From: Struthidea cinerea
Lineage: Eukaryota; Chordata; Aves; Passeriformes; Corcoracidae
Direction: 5' to 3'
Assembly (NCBI GenBank): GCA_013397865.1
Contig: VZTI01003888.1
Coordinates: forward strand, 1,996-65,995
Length of the DNA stretch: 64,000 bases
Within the stretch, counting starts at the first letter, position 1. Every line of letters starts with the position of its first letter. A program made the translations under genes and the position numbers. Under the pieces are notes generated by a model. The model had not been told where the DNA came from. It did no database searches and saw nothing but the letters and a program-made list of their open reading frames with translations. Of this stretch, positions 10,101 through 23,879 are shown in pieces.

Positions 10101-13100
10101 AAATGCTGAACAAAATCTACAGTGCAGCTACAGCCAGAGATATTTTGGCTTGGCACATGACTTCTGTCAGGAAGTTTTTTAATGAAAGGCCCCTCTTTCC
10201 ACACAGAATTGTTAAGCCTTGTTCTACAGGCCTGTCCCAGGTTATTGCTATGCACCAGTACACAAGAGTTTCCTTTTGGGCTGCAATCCAAAGTTTTTTG
10301 ACTGATTTCAAGCAGATCTGATTTCATGCAGAAGTTCAGGATTTCGAGGCTTTTTCTTTTTTTTCTCTTTCCTTTCTGCCTTTTTTTTTTTTTTTCAGTG
10401 CATAAGCAGAAACATTTCTTTGAAACATTTTCCTTCTAAAGTTATCTCAACTAAAGGAATCATGCTGCAGGTAGCTTCCATGCCTGCATATTCTGCACAC
10501 TTACTACTTTTATTCCTTGCACAAAGCTTTCATTTATGACTCACCACACTGTAAAACTGGTAGGAAGAGACCAAGGAGTGTTTCAAGACAAATGGCACTA
10601 AAGATACACCTGTGCAGGCCGCTTCCTTTCTCAGAAAGACTGTTGTTGCTTTTCTCTCTTCTTTTCCTTTCTGCTCTATTCAGCAAGGTGAAATCAATCA
10701 ATGCTGCTGGTGAAACAGAAATCCAGCAGGCAGCAGTGATGACCAGCCACAGACTCGCACCAGGCTCACTGCTTAGAGAGCTATTTTACTTTTTACTGGA
10801 GCCTCAGGTCTGACCTCCCCCTCTTTCTTCAGGCCTTTACAATGGAGGGGACCTGAGCTTAGCCATTTTGCCTTGCTGAGCAGCTAAAACAGTCTACTGT
10901 AATAGTAGAAAGCTCTGATACGGAGTAAATATTGGCCTGTTTGTCCTGGCTGACTGTTGTGGGGGTTGAAAAACTTATTGCTAGACCCCTTGGCTAGTGC
11001 TCAGAAGGTAAACCAGGGATGGGCCAGCAACACATTTGCCCACTGACAGAAGGTCTATCTCATAGCATTGCTAACTGTGAGTGCAAATGGCTCTGGGACA
11101 CTGCTCATGTGAACATGAGTTTACTGGCCTTTAAACCTCTTCGGATAATCAGCAGCTTTCCTGGGATGTGAGGTGTTGCCCTCCAGGTGCCAGTCCTACT
11201 GATATCCTGGGAGAACACAACCGAGCTCCAGTCTGTAGTCAAATACCATCTCTCCTAGTGCTGATAACTTGCTACTTTTTCTGGCATTTGCAAACAATTT
11301 TCATGCTCCAAAATGCAAGCCTGCAATGTTTGAGAAAACCTGCAAGCTGATCATCAGCCCCAGAGAGGCGTGAACCTTCTCTTCAGCGTTAGGGATTACA
11401 ACTTCTTGCCACTTCTCTGGAGACATACTGAGCTTTAGAGGAACTCGACTTGCACAAAACAGATGCGTTATCTGGCAATGGGTTGGATTAATCTGCTAAG
11501 TATTGCTATTTCCTATCCAGACAGCAAGGAGGGGATGAGTAATATGTACACAAGAGCAGCTGGGCAGAGGATGTTGTTAATGTGCTTCTCCTAAGTGGCA
11601 GTACTGACGGATCTTGTATTACTGCTATAAGCCTCACTCTCTGCAGTATGCTTCAGAAAGCCCCGTGTTCTGGAAATTGCATTACCTTCTTCCTTTGTGA
11701 AAAAATAAAAAAACAAGAACGAGCAAAACAGACCTCTGTGGTATTCAGCCTGTGCCAACTGCATAACTAGCACTGCTGTGCAGTGCCACGGCACCATTTG
11801 CTGTGAGGCGAGGTTGCTGGTTTCCCCCACCTGACCTCACAGCAGAAACTTCCAAGAGCACACAAAAGTGAAGAGAGCTTTCATGAGGGTGACTAACAGA
11901 TTTAGTCCCCTCGGTAGGAGAGGCCCATTCACTGTGACCTCTGGAGAGTGGGTACCTGGTTTTGGGAGCGTGCTGCACCACAAATGGGGCGCTGCGAAGC
12001 GCAGCACCACTGGGAGCTATGAAGGCTGCAGAGGTCCCCATTTCATGTCCCCAGATGATCAGAGCTAGCCATAGGGTAGCTATGAATAAGGAGCAGGGTA
12101 CTCTCTGATACAAGGATACAAGTTGCTCCCAACCTTTACCCCCAGGGTCCTGCCCTCTGCATGAACACAAGGCAGTTGGCTCTGTCTGCACTCCAGATTC
12201 AGCAAAACTTTTAGGCAACAGCTCATCTCACAAGTGTTGCCCACACCACCTTCAGGCTGCCCCACATATCCTGAAGGTGATGCCTGGACCCTGCAGGGAC
12301 ATGCAGGACCCCCTGATGCATCTCAGAGGGCTGGTGCTCCACAGGCTGTGGGGACCTCGTGCTGATTTGGCGTCTCTTGGGTAGCAAAGAGACTTCAGCA
12401 GCATCAGCTCCTTGGAGAAATGGAAACCTAATTATACAACCTTGACACTGGTTCCCAAGGACACAATAGGGCTGGCAGCACCTTTTGCACCAGCAGCACC
12501 AGCTGCACATGGCGACTGTGCCAACTCTGCCACTTCTGCTTCTTTATACTCCTTCCTCCAGCATGAGGGCACTGCAGCAAAATCCACTCCATGGGCCACA
12601 GCAGAGACTCAACCTATGCAGTGCCATGAGGAAAAATGGATTATGGTGAGTGTTGTTTTCAATGGCACTGCTGATGGAGAGGGATGCTGCAGGGAGCCAC
12701 TCAACTCTGCTTCCCTGTGCAGTGATAACTACAGCAGGGTTGAATGAGGACTCATAAGAATATCCTCCCAGCCCCAGGAAGGGGAAGAGGAGCACATACT
12801 TTTAGGAGTGAGAAAAGGGCCCTCCAGTTTCCATCCACCCTCCTTGTCTTTCCAGAGAAATTTGACTTTAAGCCTCTTCCCCCAACTTCTGCCCACAGAA
12901 GCCTCTGGGCTGCTGCAGTAGGAAGTTTGTGGCTAACTGTGTGTATAATGTTGTTCAGTCCATCCTGGCTCAGTCAGAAGTGGTCCAGATAGTTGCACCT
13001 CCTCTAAGTGAAAGAGCTATTTCCCCAGCAGGGGCCTGATCCTGGTGCCAAGTCAAGTCTGTCTGTTGGCAGCAGAAGGAGCCGCACTCTGGGACAACCA

Positions 13101-16100
13101 TCTCCTAGGGAAGGAAGTTGGGCAGGATGAATAACTTAAAACCAGCAGAAGGCATCCTCAGACCTGCCTCTGGGTCAGTATAATTGTCACTGATTACAGG
13201 TTTGCACAACCTGTGGCCATGATTTCTCATTTTGAGATTGCTCAAGGTTTACATACAATTAATTAAATGTGGAAGCAGCACATCTGAGGAATGGCTGTTT
13301 GTCCTGGGCTGCCCAAAATACACACTCTCCCACCTGCTCAGCAACTCCCATGTCCCCAGAACCACAGTGGCCGTGGCACAACATGTCCCACAGGCTCCAC
13401 TTCCCAAGCTTGGCTCTTAGCAAAAGCACACACAGAGCATCAGGGCTGTGCTCTGGGCTGAACAGGGAAAGGGCTGCTAATGAGAAAAACAGCAGCATGC
13501 AGTGATACCAGAGCAGGCTTTCTGAAAACCTTACCACATCACAGCTCTGTTCAGCCACCAAAGAAACTATGCAAGAAATAGGCAAGAGAGAAGTGCTATC
13601 TCCAAAAGTTAATTCAAAATCCTTTCACGGGGATCACAAGTAAATACCCACAATAAAAATAATACTAAAAACAGCCTAGAAGAAAAACAGCACAGTACAT
13701 GGCATGGGTTAAAAGCACTCAGCTTCAGGCTTCATTGGCTCAGGTTATGGTTCTGAGATTTGAGATTAGGAGGTTACACCTCGTGGATTGTGATGAAGTT
13801 ACACGTCATGGGTTGTGATGATGCACAGCAGAGGCTCTGGGCCTTCACGGCCTTTACTTGCACATCAGTGGAGCCTCAAGGTCCTGAGCCTGGTCCCTGC
13901 TCTTCCAGGGTGCAGCCATCTCTGTGAGTGCACCGCAAAAACCACAGCAAGGTTTGCTCACTATCCCTTGTCCCAGGCATGAATGCTGTGCTATGGTAGG
14001 TATGTAGGATTTTGTCACGTGTATTTCCAAGAAAAAAACATTCATCTCCTCCTGTGGCAATGTCCAGAGGCTTTGTCCGACTTCATCAGCATATGTCACT
14101 TTCTATGCATCACTTTGTCAGGACAGACACAAGATTTTGTGCTCTCTCCTGAGTGGGAAACATGGCCTGAAAGAGCAAGTCTGAGGTACACACACAATTA
14201 TGTAAATCTGGAGGAAACATTTGCAAAAAAAGAGACCTAAGAAAGGCTAGTCTCAGTGAGATATTGGTTAGGAAACAGCAATAATAGCTAAAAAAGACTA
14301 ATTCCAAATAACACCGCTGGCAAATACCACTACAGCCATTCAAACAAGACAGAAAGAGGACACATACACTGCCTTATGCACCATTATGATGGTCAAACCC
14401 GAATAAAGAGGGTGGAAGGTACTAGATTTCAAAATGGCAGCATTTTATATTCTTTCCCTCTCTTTCACACTGGAACAATTGAAGACAATGAGGAATCCAA
14501 CCCTGTAGCTGCTAGATAAATAATAAAGCTTCCCAGGAATAGGACACACCACCTGCTGGAAAAATTCAAAGCTAAGAACTGGTCTCTTTATACTTCTGTA
14601 ATATCTGGTACCCTGCTGAAAGAATACTGTCTTTGGAAAAGAAGGTCTTTTTAGCAAGTAGGAATGCGAACACACCCAGACAGCACAGCAGTAAGCATGG
14701 AAACCTACACTTCTTTCATTTACTAAAATAAAAATGTTATATATTTAATATAAAATAAAGGGGAGGAAGTTTATTAAGACCACATTTTCTTTTTTTTTCT
14801 ATTTACATGCAAAACTTATGATCAAGCAATCATACCTTATGTTTATTTAAATTTATATCAAATACATCCTACTAAAGAATACAAATTGGTTATTAATATG
14901 AAAGTAAATATATTTCATTTGAAAGTGTATATATTGCATATAGACAAAATATGCACGGGGTTAATGTTGCTTAGCTAGCTTAAAGCTAAAACTAATCCAT
15001 ATGCAACTCAAATTCCCACAGCTTAATACATTTTATGACTAAGCTGCTGCTTTAATGGCCAGTCATAAAACCTAAATCACTTAACCCAACATGCAAAACC
15101 CAGCATGTGTGCTGAAATCTGTGCAAAGCCATTAAAGGCATTGCTGTCTGAGGGTGTGAGCCTGCGGCAGCTTATTCTGGTGTTGACTGCTGCGGTTGCT
15201 TCCGCCTGCAAGCCACCAGACCCTTCACTGAGCTCTTCCAACTTTAGGCAATAAACAAATACACAAACAAAGAAATTCCGCCCCAAATCTCCCCTAGGCC
15301 CAAAACTGACTATTTCCTCTGCTTTGTGACTGAATTTAGTTTGCTGAAACAGATTTTTAAAGGGTTTATCAATCCCTGCAGCCACTGTTTGACTGACTGA
15401 CTACCATGGCCTATGCCCAACTGCACCTGTGCCTGGATTGTGGCAGATGCTCAGATTTCTGCTGTGAAGGATGTGTTTCAACAGCTACAATTTGCAATGC
15501 CTTGTCAAGCTCAGGAGCACATGGCCTCTGGAGGACCAGCATGTTTGTTTGTCTAAGCCAAGAGAGTTGCATTTCTCAGGGACGCGTTAGGTGCCGGACA
15601 CACTGCATCCCCTTACACCATCTTTCTGGGTGCCAGGGTAGCCAGACAAAAACACAACACAGAAGACAGCAGATGAATCCTTTGTTTTATCTTCCAACTC
15701 ACCTTTCTTACTGCTTCAAAGCATCTCTGGATCATCCAGGACCCCATTCCAGTAGTCCCTAACCACACTTACTAGGTTTTAAGCAGTGGGTTCTGGCAGA
15801 GAGGCTGGAGGCACTCTAAGCTTGGCTGAAAGCCATGCTACACCCACCACATGTGCTGCCCATTCCCACTGCTCACCATCCCCCCAGGCATGGAAGCAGG
15901 GGGACAGACTGACAGGTGGTCAGCAGGGTGGTGGCCATCAAGGCACCATGGCTGCCTCTGCATTTGTCCTCCAGCATGGAGCAGGTTCATTCCACATGCA
16001 AGTCCTCCAAGAGGGTGCACACCAGCAACACACCCATGGTTGGCTTCTGTGTGAACTGGTGCCTCCTAGAAATGGAGAAGAGCAAAAGCGGAGAGAGCCA

Positions 16101-16689
16101 TGTCAGTCCTGCGTCAGGCGCAGAGATAAGGAAACACAGCTCACCCACATGGATGTGTTGTTGGGCAGGGAGTGGCAGCCTGCATCTGTATTTGGCTGGG
16201 AGGGAAGATATGGGAAGGAAGAGCAGAGAGAGTAAACCTAAAGGTAAGACAACAGCAGTGGGAGACCTAGAAGTAAGATATTGGCACTGGAAAGACTGGG
16301 CAGGTGAAGGGGGAAACCTGGCAGAGACTGGAGACCCTGGGCAAAGAGGAATGTTTGTGAAGGACAAGCAGTTGATTCCCTCACCCAGACAAGACGACTC
16401 CTATCCAATATGCAATGAAGGCACTCAATCTGTGCCCGGATGCTTATATCAAAGATTAACAAAACTCATTTATTTTCTTTTTTCAGCCAGTTATTTAAGG
16501 AATTAGTGATGAAGCCAGTAGTCATAGCCAATGATTACTATCAGTAATCCATTTGCATTGTTTCCATTTCAGACTGAGAAGGATATATTTTGCTTTTAGT
16601 TTAGATTAATAGAATTTTTTTCCTATTTATACTGAAGTAAAATAGCTCCAGATTCATGCTCCCTTTTTACACCATGCTGATGTACATGT
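7112..16689. other. Intergenic DNA without recognised genes
   Basis: No exon, RNA gene or known mobile element was recognised in about 9.6 kb. Composition is mixed, with moderately GC-rich patches around 7530-7860, 8790-9250, 12240-12620 and 15780-16350, and AT-rich stretches near 8100-8260 and 14700-14960. Visible simple features are poly-T tracts at about 8956-8970 and 10380-10396 and a 25-bp tandem duplication (13772-13821). Open frames of up to about 196 codons (for example 15916-16506, plus strand) show no recognisable domain and overlap others in the GC-rich patches. Confidence 0.5.
13772..13821. repeat. 25-bp tandem duplication (two copies)
   Basis: The two 25-bp units (13772-13796 and 13797-13821) share GTTACAC-TC-TGG-TTGTGATGA and differ at four positions. 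Confidence 0.7.
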
Positions 16690-17432
16690 GACAGCCAGGA
16701 GCTCATGCTGTCATCCAAAGGGACCTGGTCTGGCTGGAGAAATGGGCCGACAGGAACTTCATGAAGTTCAGCAAGGAGGAGTTTAAAATCCTGAACCCAG
16801 AAGGGAACAGCTGGAACCTGGGGGCTGACAGTCTGGAAAGCAGCTTGGTAGAAAAGGATTTGAAGGTCCTTGTGGACACCTAGTTGAACTTGAGCCAGCA
16901 GCGTGCCCTTGCTACAGAGAAGGCAAATGGTGTCTCGGGCTGCACAGAAAGGAGTGATGACAGCCGGTTGAGGAATGGGTTCCTTCCCCATTACTCAGCA
17001 CTGGTGAGGTCACAACTCGAGCAAGTCTATGGGAATGTCACAAGCACGATGAAGGAGCTGAAGAATCTGACATATGAGGAGAAGCTGAGAGAGCTGGGAC
17101 TGCTCAGTGTGGAGAAGAGAAAGCTCAAGGGCATCTTATCTGCCATGTACAAATACCTGATAAGGGTAAAGGAGTTGGAGACAATGGTGCACAGTACCAG
17201 GATTAGAGACAATGGGCCCAAACTGAAACACAGGAGATTGCTTCTTAACTTTCTGAAATACTTCAGCTATGAGAGTGGATGCACAGGATGGCCAGGGAGT
17301 TTTTTTATGCATGCTCAAAATCCTGAGCCAGTCCTGAACGATCTGCTCTAGCTGACCCTGCTTTGAGCAGGGGGGTTGGACTAGGTCTCCAGAGCTCACT
17401 TCCAACCTCAGATGCTCTGTGAGTCCAAGATT
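16690..17432 (+). mobile_element. CR1 LINE 3' fragment
   Basis: It matches the ORF2 C-terminal region and 3' UTR of CR1. A YEEKLRELGLLSVEKRKLKG block lies near 17068-17130, and the element ends with the typical CTGACCCTGCTTTGAGCAGG and GGGGTTGGAC tail near 17352-17385. Frames are broken, and the stretch 16884-17351 that stays open is only part of this repeat. Confidence 0.9.
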
Positions 17433-20400
17433 AACACTTAATTCTTTGTGGGGAGCACTGCAGTATGGCTCCCTGACAGCAGCTCACACATCCAGTCTTG
17501 AATGGACCGGGGGACAAGAAGTTCTGTGCTGCAAGAATGCTCATAGTGGGCTGTTTGGTGCTGTTTGCAGCGGCAGTGATTACCTATCTTCTACTGAAAA
17601 ATCCAACACTCACTTTTACTGAGGAGATCCTTGTGGTAGCACAGACCCTCTCTGGTGGGAAGTAGCAATTTCTTTATCGCACAAAGTTTTCTTAGACTAG
17701 TGTCTTCTGATTCATTGCCTGTGGACTTGTGGGTATCTGTAGAATACTTCTAAAGGACACAGAGCTAGTAACTGAGAAAAGCAAGCTCATCACAGAAGGA
17801 CTTAAGCAGACCATACAGGAAAAAAACTTAAGGCTCTATCAGCTGGTCACACAAAGGAAAGTGGATGTCTGGGATCAAACTCAAGTGGGTACTGATGCAG
17901 CTTTCTCCCTGTAAAATAATAGGCTTCAGCTAAGTATGGAGAAGAGCCCAGAAACTGGAAACATTTCTTAGGAGATGTGTAGCAAAGATTGTTTTTTAAC
18001 AGGAATACTACAGCAAGACTTTTCAAACAATGTATTTATTGCTAAATAAATGCTAAGCAAATACCTTTTTTTCTCCCTTTTATTACTACCTTGGCAGGAA
18101 TCAGTTCCCAAAAAGCAACTGCCAAGCATCAGTGTATCAGAATTACACCATCTGCACACTGTGGTACGTGGAGATAAGGTTCTCCAACCTGGAACTGAGT
18201 GTGGCCTTTAGTGCCCTCTGATTTTCATCCATTGCTAACAGCAGGGAGGACATTGTAAATTTCCCGTGACCGGAGGAAACATTTATCCACTGACTGCAGT
18301 GTTGCAGTGGGAGAAAATGCCTCTCACAAATGCAGCAGACATCAGAAGTGGCCGCAGTGCAAACCAGATGAAGCCAGCAGAGCACTGAAATGGTAGAGCT
18401 TCAGGCCCTTCAGACATTTGCCATCTCCTACCTGGAAAACCAAAGAAAACTGTGTCCAGCCTATTTATGACAACGTCAACTTTCTGGGGACAGCAAAGCT
18501 TAAAACATTTCACAGCCTAGAAGGGGAAAAATACCCCATGACGTTGGGAGTTATAAATGAGACAAAGTCCATGATGCTTTTTTAGAGGGGAAAGCTACTG
18601 GATTTTGGAGGAGGAAAAAAAACTTTAGTAAAAAGGGCTCCTTTATTCTCTAAGATATTTTCCTTTAGGACATAATCTGTGTTTAGGATTGAAACAACAG
18701 CAGGAAATGCTACCTACTCATGCAGTGCAAAATAGCATAATTTTGTGGCCAGAAAACTGGCTTCTGTAATCCTGCAAAGCACCTATCACCACCCAAGCCA
18801 GCCATTTGAAGGACTTGAAGGGCAGTTTCTCCTGGATACCTGTAGCATTTTGACATTGAAAACCCAATGGGTACATGGCCTCTTGGCATAACTCTGCTGC
18901 TGGCCATAGGCTACTTCTCTGTGACCCCACAAAAAACAGCCTTGAGACAGATTATGGACAAGTGCAGTCCTTCCTGCTGTACAGACTTGGTTTATCACTT
19001 TATATGTTCATAAAGAATGGGTCCACTGTTCAACAGCAACAGACTGCCTGAGGCAGAAATGCACCAGCTTCTCTGTTAGTCACTGGACAGAGGGCTGGAA
19101 GTGCCAAATTTTACTGCTGATGTTCATTTCAGCAATGTTTTTAAACTAAACAAAATGATCTCTTTAGTCATCACCTGTTGCATACAAAAGCAATCTGTTC
19201 GACAGGCAAAGCATGAAAATATTATGCAGTTGTATTCGGGCTGCAGACAGACTGTTTTTATGTACACACATAAAGATACGAGTGTCAAATATGACTATTG
19301 ACTCTGAGCAGAGTTAGCGCATTGCTGACGCACCATGATGGGATCATTGTTTGTGTCAGTCCGCATACAGACAAGATACACTTCACATTCACGTGCACTC
19401 ATCGCTGCAGGAGGATGCCTGAAACACACCAACATTTTAAGCCTGAGATTTTAAGCTCTGGTAAGAGGGCTCCTAGTTCATACCACCAGGGTAGTACTTA
19501 GAGAGCAACACTCCTTCTAACACCTGCCTTCTCCCTGCTTGACATGCTGTGTGTTTTTAGACTCCCCAGTCCCATAGCATCAGCAGAGACCCTCCATGGT
19601 ATGGTCATCACCATACCTTACCACCTAAGAGTTAACATTCTCGTCTCAGATAAAGTCCATGGCTGCAGACATTCCCAGACATGGGGAAGGTCCAAACCTG
19701 CCTGCTCCAGCTGGAGCTCCCCCCCACTCAGCCCATGGCCCAACAGTGACAAGTTGTCTCTATCCTACAAATCACTTGTAGGAGGGCAAGCTGAATGCCT
19801 CAAGACATGGGAAGCCAAAATAAGGCGGCCTTTGGGCGGTCTGTAATCCGGAGACAACAGGCACAAGTTGCCATGTCTTGCAGAGTGGGCTGCAATCTCT
19901 GTTAAAATGCTTTCCTCCTTTTCCAGCCATACGACATAACCCTTAAAAAGATCATGCTGAAAGCCCCATAAAATTCATGGAAACAGGCTTGTTCTAGAGC
20001 TGTAGCCTTCAGGAGTATCTCAGAGGTCTCCAGCCTGTCTCTAAGCAAGGATTCTTAAGAACTCTTAAAGAATATCTCTTAAGTTTCACCTCTTTTATTC
20101 TTCCTTGTTACTCAATATGTTGTGAAAGTGGCCAGATTTGCCCATACTTCATCCTGGAACAATAGTCACATGCAAATTTAACACTACATTCACTAGTTCT
20201 ACCTCTCGTTGTTATTTCTCCTTCCCACATGTTTATCTCCTTGGGAAAACTGCTTTATAAAGACCCTCAGGAACAAAACAGTTGCCTCAAAAGCGAAGAG
20301 CAGAAGCCAATGAAACTGAAAGGAGGCAAGTGACAAAAGTATGTGCCTTGCCTTCCTCAGGTTTGGGGGGTCGCCAGCTAAGGAAACAGAGTCTCTGAAT

Positions 20401-23400
20401 TCTCTCTCAGTGGAAGATGCAAAAGCCTAGATGAATAAAACATTGTTCAAGCTTATAAGTAAAGAGTCCAGGAAGAAAACTACAAGTTTTGAGCTTTCCT
20501 CTGTCTGCTTACTGGGACATGAACTGGAACTGCATACTAGATCCAGTGGCTCATGGTTTATTTAACTTTGTGCTGCTGGCTTTTTATACTAGCAAATCAT
20601 TATTTTACCTGTGTGGTCCACTCACGGAAAGAATAGGTTTGTCAAATCCAAGGCTTATTACATGGTTTTATTTTGGCATTAGTACATACATATATCTATA
20701 TATAAAAGCTCATACATAAAAATGTACGCACATATACCTTTATCTATGTAGTGTATGTGTATATGCAATAGAAAAACAAAAATTGTATGTACAAACAGAT
20801 TCCCCCAAAGGCTTCGTAGTCTCTTTCTATTTTCTCATTTCTATTGGTTTAGGAAGTCACTTTTGAATGTGTTACTGCATTTTACATGTGTACTCTAAGG
20901 CCTTCTGTTGTCTCAGCACCTCTCCCGGTGTTATGGTATCAGAGAAAGAGCGAAGTTATTGCTACCAAAAATAAGTTACTGTTGAACACGTAAAAATACA
21001 CTCTTCCAGGCACCAGGCAAGCCTTAAAAGAAGAAAAGCTATTCATCATACAGTAAAGGCAAGGGGGAGGGCTAGCAGAGCTTTAAATTGGCTTGAGCTC
21101 GCTTCCACCCTGTGAGCAGATCTAAGTTTAACACAGGCCCAGAGGATGCAAAGACAAAGTCAAGAATAATAATTCACTTCATGTCAAAGCCCCGTGAAGA
21201 GATTTCTTTTGACAGCTCCTGCTTTGTGCTCCCAGTGAGCTTACTGGCTTCCTGCACAGGCACGTGACCCTGACCTCTCCCATTCACCCACAAATTGGCT
21301 ACATATAAAATGGCCATTAATTCCAGCTGGCACATGGGTTTGGCTGAGGCCCTTCCTTCCTGTCTGGAACTGTGAAACTGTTGGGGGAATGTCTGGAGGG
21401 ATGAGACAGAAAGAAGCAGCAATACATAAAATTCCAGCGCAGTCACACCAACAATTAGGCAAAAAATCATAAGATCTGATTCAGATCAAGAAGAAGAAGC
21501 ATATTCTCCCCAGAAGTACAAATCACATATAAGCAGCAATCCAGTCTTGATCTGATGAGAATTCAAGAAATAAGGCATTCCAAAAGCTGTGTTGGAAAGC
21601 ATTGGAAATACTTGACTTTTTACAGTCTCTTAGGTTACAGGATTAAGCTGGCTAGTTATTTTCACCTCAACTAAGTGTGAAGACAGGCAGCACAAACATC
21701 TTCCACTTAAAAGGGTTGTTAGACACTTGTCCTTTCAGATACACTCTGCACAGCTTCAGCATAGTTAGAACAGTCGCAGGACACTACCCTAGAACTGCCT
21801 TTGAGAAGGAAACTCATGGGACACAACCTTGCAAGGTTATAGCTGAACATCAGCAAAGCCTTAGGATCCACAAGACTGGCTGGTCTACTCACACTTAATG
21901 TTGGGATTTGTAGGGAGAACTGGACAGATTCCAGGCAGGACTTGAAACTGGAAGCAGAGCCACCTGTCATTAGAAACTGCTACAACGGAACATTTTCAGC
22001 AAAGGTTTGCAATATAGCAGCAAATTTCCACATGAAACAGGTAACTAGTCTTCAACACAACCTGGCAGTGGCTAAACTGGCTTGAAGCACTTCATTAAAC
22101 TGTTTTTTGAAAGGTTCAAGCTCTAGGGACCTGCCAAATAAGCAAAAGCAGAATGTGGTGAATTTAACCATAAGAATTATCCCTTATTTTTAATTGTGTG
22201 ATACCTGGCATCTGAAATTGGTTTGTGCAGTGCAGAAGAGGTAAAACCTTTCAAGCAGTCCAACTCTGAAGGCTCAGGATCTATAGGACACACAAAGCCA
22301 GCAAGGTTTTGGTTCTGTGGTGGGTGATTTCTTTGGTTGTGGTGCTTTTCTGGTTTGCTTTTTTTTGTTTGCTTGGGGGGGTTGTTTGTTTGTTATGTTT
22401 TGTGTTGGTTTGTTTTTATGGTTTTTTTTTGTTAAAAGTATGTCCCAGGACCCTGATTTCAATTCAATTTTGATGATTTCAATTTCAGTGCAGTCCTACA
22501 CTAACATAAGAACCTTGAATGTATTCTCCAAAGCCAACATAAAAGCAGAGATGACTTTGCAAAGGGGAGTTCTCATCTGCCTAGATAACTGCGTCATAAC
22601 ACTAAGTACTGCCTGCGACACAGATTTTAGTTTAAGAGGTAAGAAAAAACCTTATGTAATCCTGTGCATTGACTCTGAGTATCCAAATAGTAAACCATTC
22701 AGTATAATCTGACCATTAGCCCGAAACTAACACATTCCTTGATCCGAAAGATGGATTAAGTTTGAAATTATTGCCATTCTACACAGTGCCATTATCTCTT
22801 CTAAGTGTTATTCATACAAGCAAAGACACTATATAAGCTGAAATAATTTTGTATAACTATTAAAAGTGTATCTATTGCCATATAAAATTTTAGGCTTCCT
22901 TAGCCTCAATAGCCATCATCAGTATCAGAGCTGTTGGGGAACCAGTTCAACCCAAGAACACCTGGAGCTCAAACCCACCTCAAAATTAAATGATCATAAA
23001 TTAGGTTTGAGGCTTAAAAGCTTTTAAAGAGAATGAAACAGAGTCCAGAAGTGATTTGTGAAAACAGGTGGTTGGAGACAAGCTTTTCTAGTTGTCAAAA
23101 CAGACTTGAGAGGAAACACAGGTAGCCAGCACCCAGCAGGAAACAGGAGAATGGCAAAAGGAATTCAAGTGAGAAAGACTTCAACTGCAAGAACAGAATA
23201 AAATGACAATATTATTTAACAGTAGGCAGGAAAGTAATAAAAGGACTGAAGAAAGAGGATTTAAGTATTGTGCAAATGTACCGAGCACAAAATACACTCA
23301 GGACCATTTAAGTTTCTATAAATAGTTTTCAAGTGATTCCAGCGGTGTTTGTTTATGCCATGCATCCAGGATTCCAACAACTCTTTCATAAACACAGTCT

Positions 23401-23770
23401 CTTACTAAGTTTCACATGATCTTTATAATGGTAGGGAAGAGACAAAAAAAGCCAAGTTAGATGGCAGAGCAAGTTCAGAATGCTTTCTAATTAGTGCAAG
23501 TGAAAGCAAAGGATCAGCACAACTTCTCAATGTCAACATGTTCTGTGGCAAAGGTATAATCTCTAAAATCAGAATCTAGGCTAGTTACAATAGATAGGGA
23601 ACTATGCTGTTCACTTGTAAAATTTTTGTACACTGAAGTTGTTCTAAAAAATTAAGGATAACTCAAAATCTAGGACATGTAAGTTAATTTCAGTCAAATA
23701 TAAAATCCAAAAGAGATGGTGCAGTTGTAAAAAAACCTCAAAAGAAAGGCACATCCCTTTACTACCACTA
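17433..23770. other. Intergenic DNA downstream of UGCG, no recognised gene
   Basis: About 6.3 kb of mostly AT-rich DNA with no exon, RNA gene or clear mobile element. It contains a T/G-rich low-complexity tract (22330-22434) and TA/CA-rich patches near 20685-20770. It ends at the perfect hairpin 23771-23810. Confidence 0.5.
22330..22434 (+). repeat. T/G-rich low-complexity tract (GTTT-like)
   Basis: A run of GTTT and TTTG words with two T8-T9 runs and a G7 run. On the minus strand this is an A/C-rich tract resembling 45986-46045. An open frame across it codes only low-complexity protein. Confidence 0.75.
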
Positions 23771-23810
23771 ATTATATTTCTAATTAGTGAAGACTAATTA
23801 GAAATATAAT
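23771..23810. repeat. Perfect inverted repeat (18-bp arms, 4-nt loop)
   Basis: Arms 23771-23788 and 23793-23810 are exact reverse complements around the loop GAAG (23789-23792). It is AT-rich and about 90 bp beyond the candidate distal poly(A) signal of UGCG on the minus strand. It could be a chance or template-switch palindrome, a small MITE remnant, or a transcript-end structure. Confidence 0.85.
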
Positions 23811-23879
23811 CTAACAAAACTGCCATAAACACTTAAAGCTGTCATATTACAGCATCATTGAAGAAGGAAAAAAGTACTC

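Noticed and set aside
15406..16506. Several overlapping frames of 118-196 codons on the plus strand and 126 on the minus strand
   Set aside because: Mutually overlapping, with no recognised domain and no splice or promoter context; consistent with a moderately GC-rich patch lacking stops by chance.
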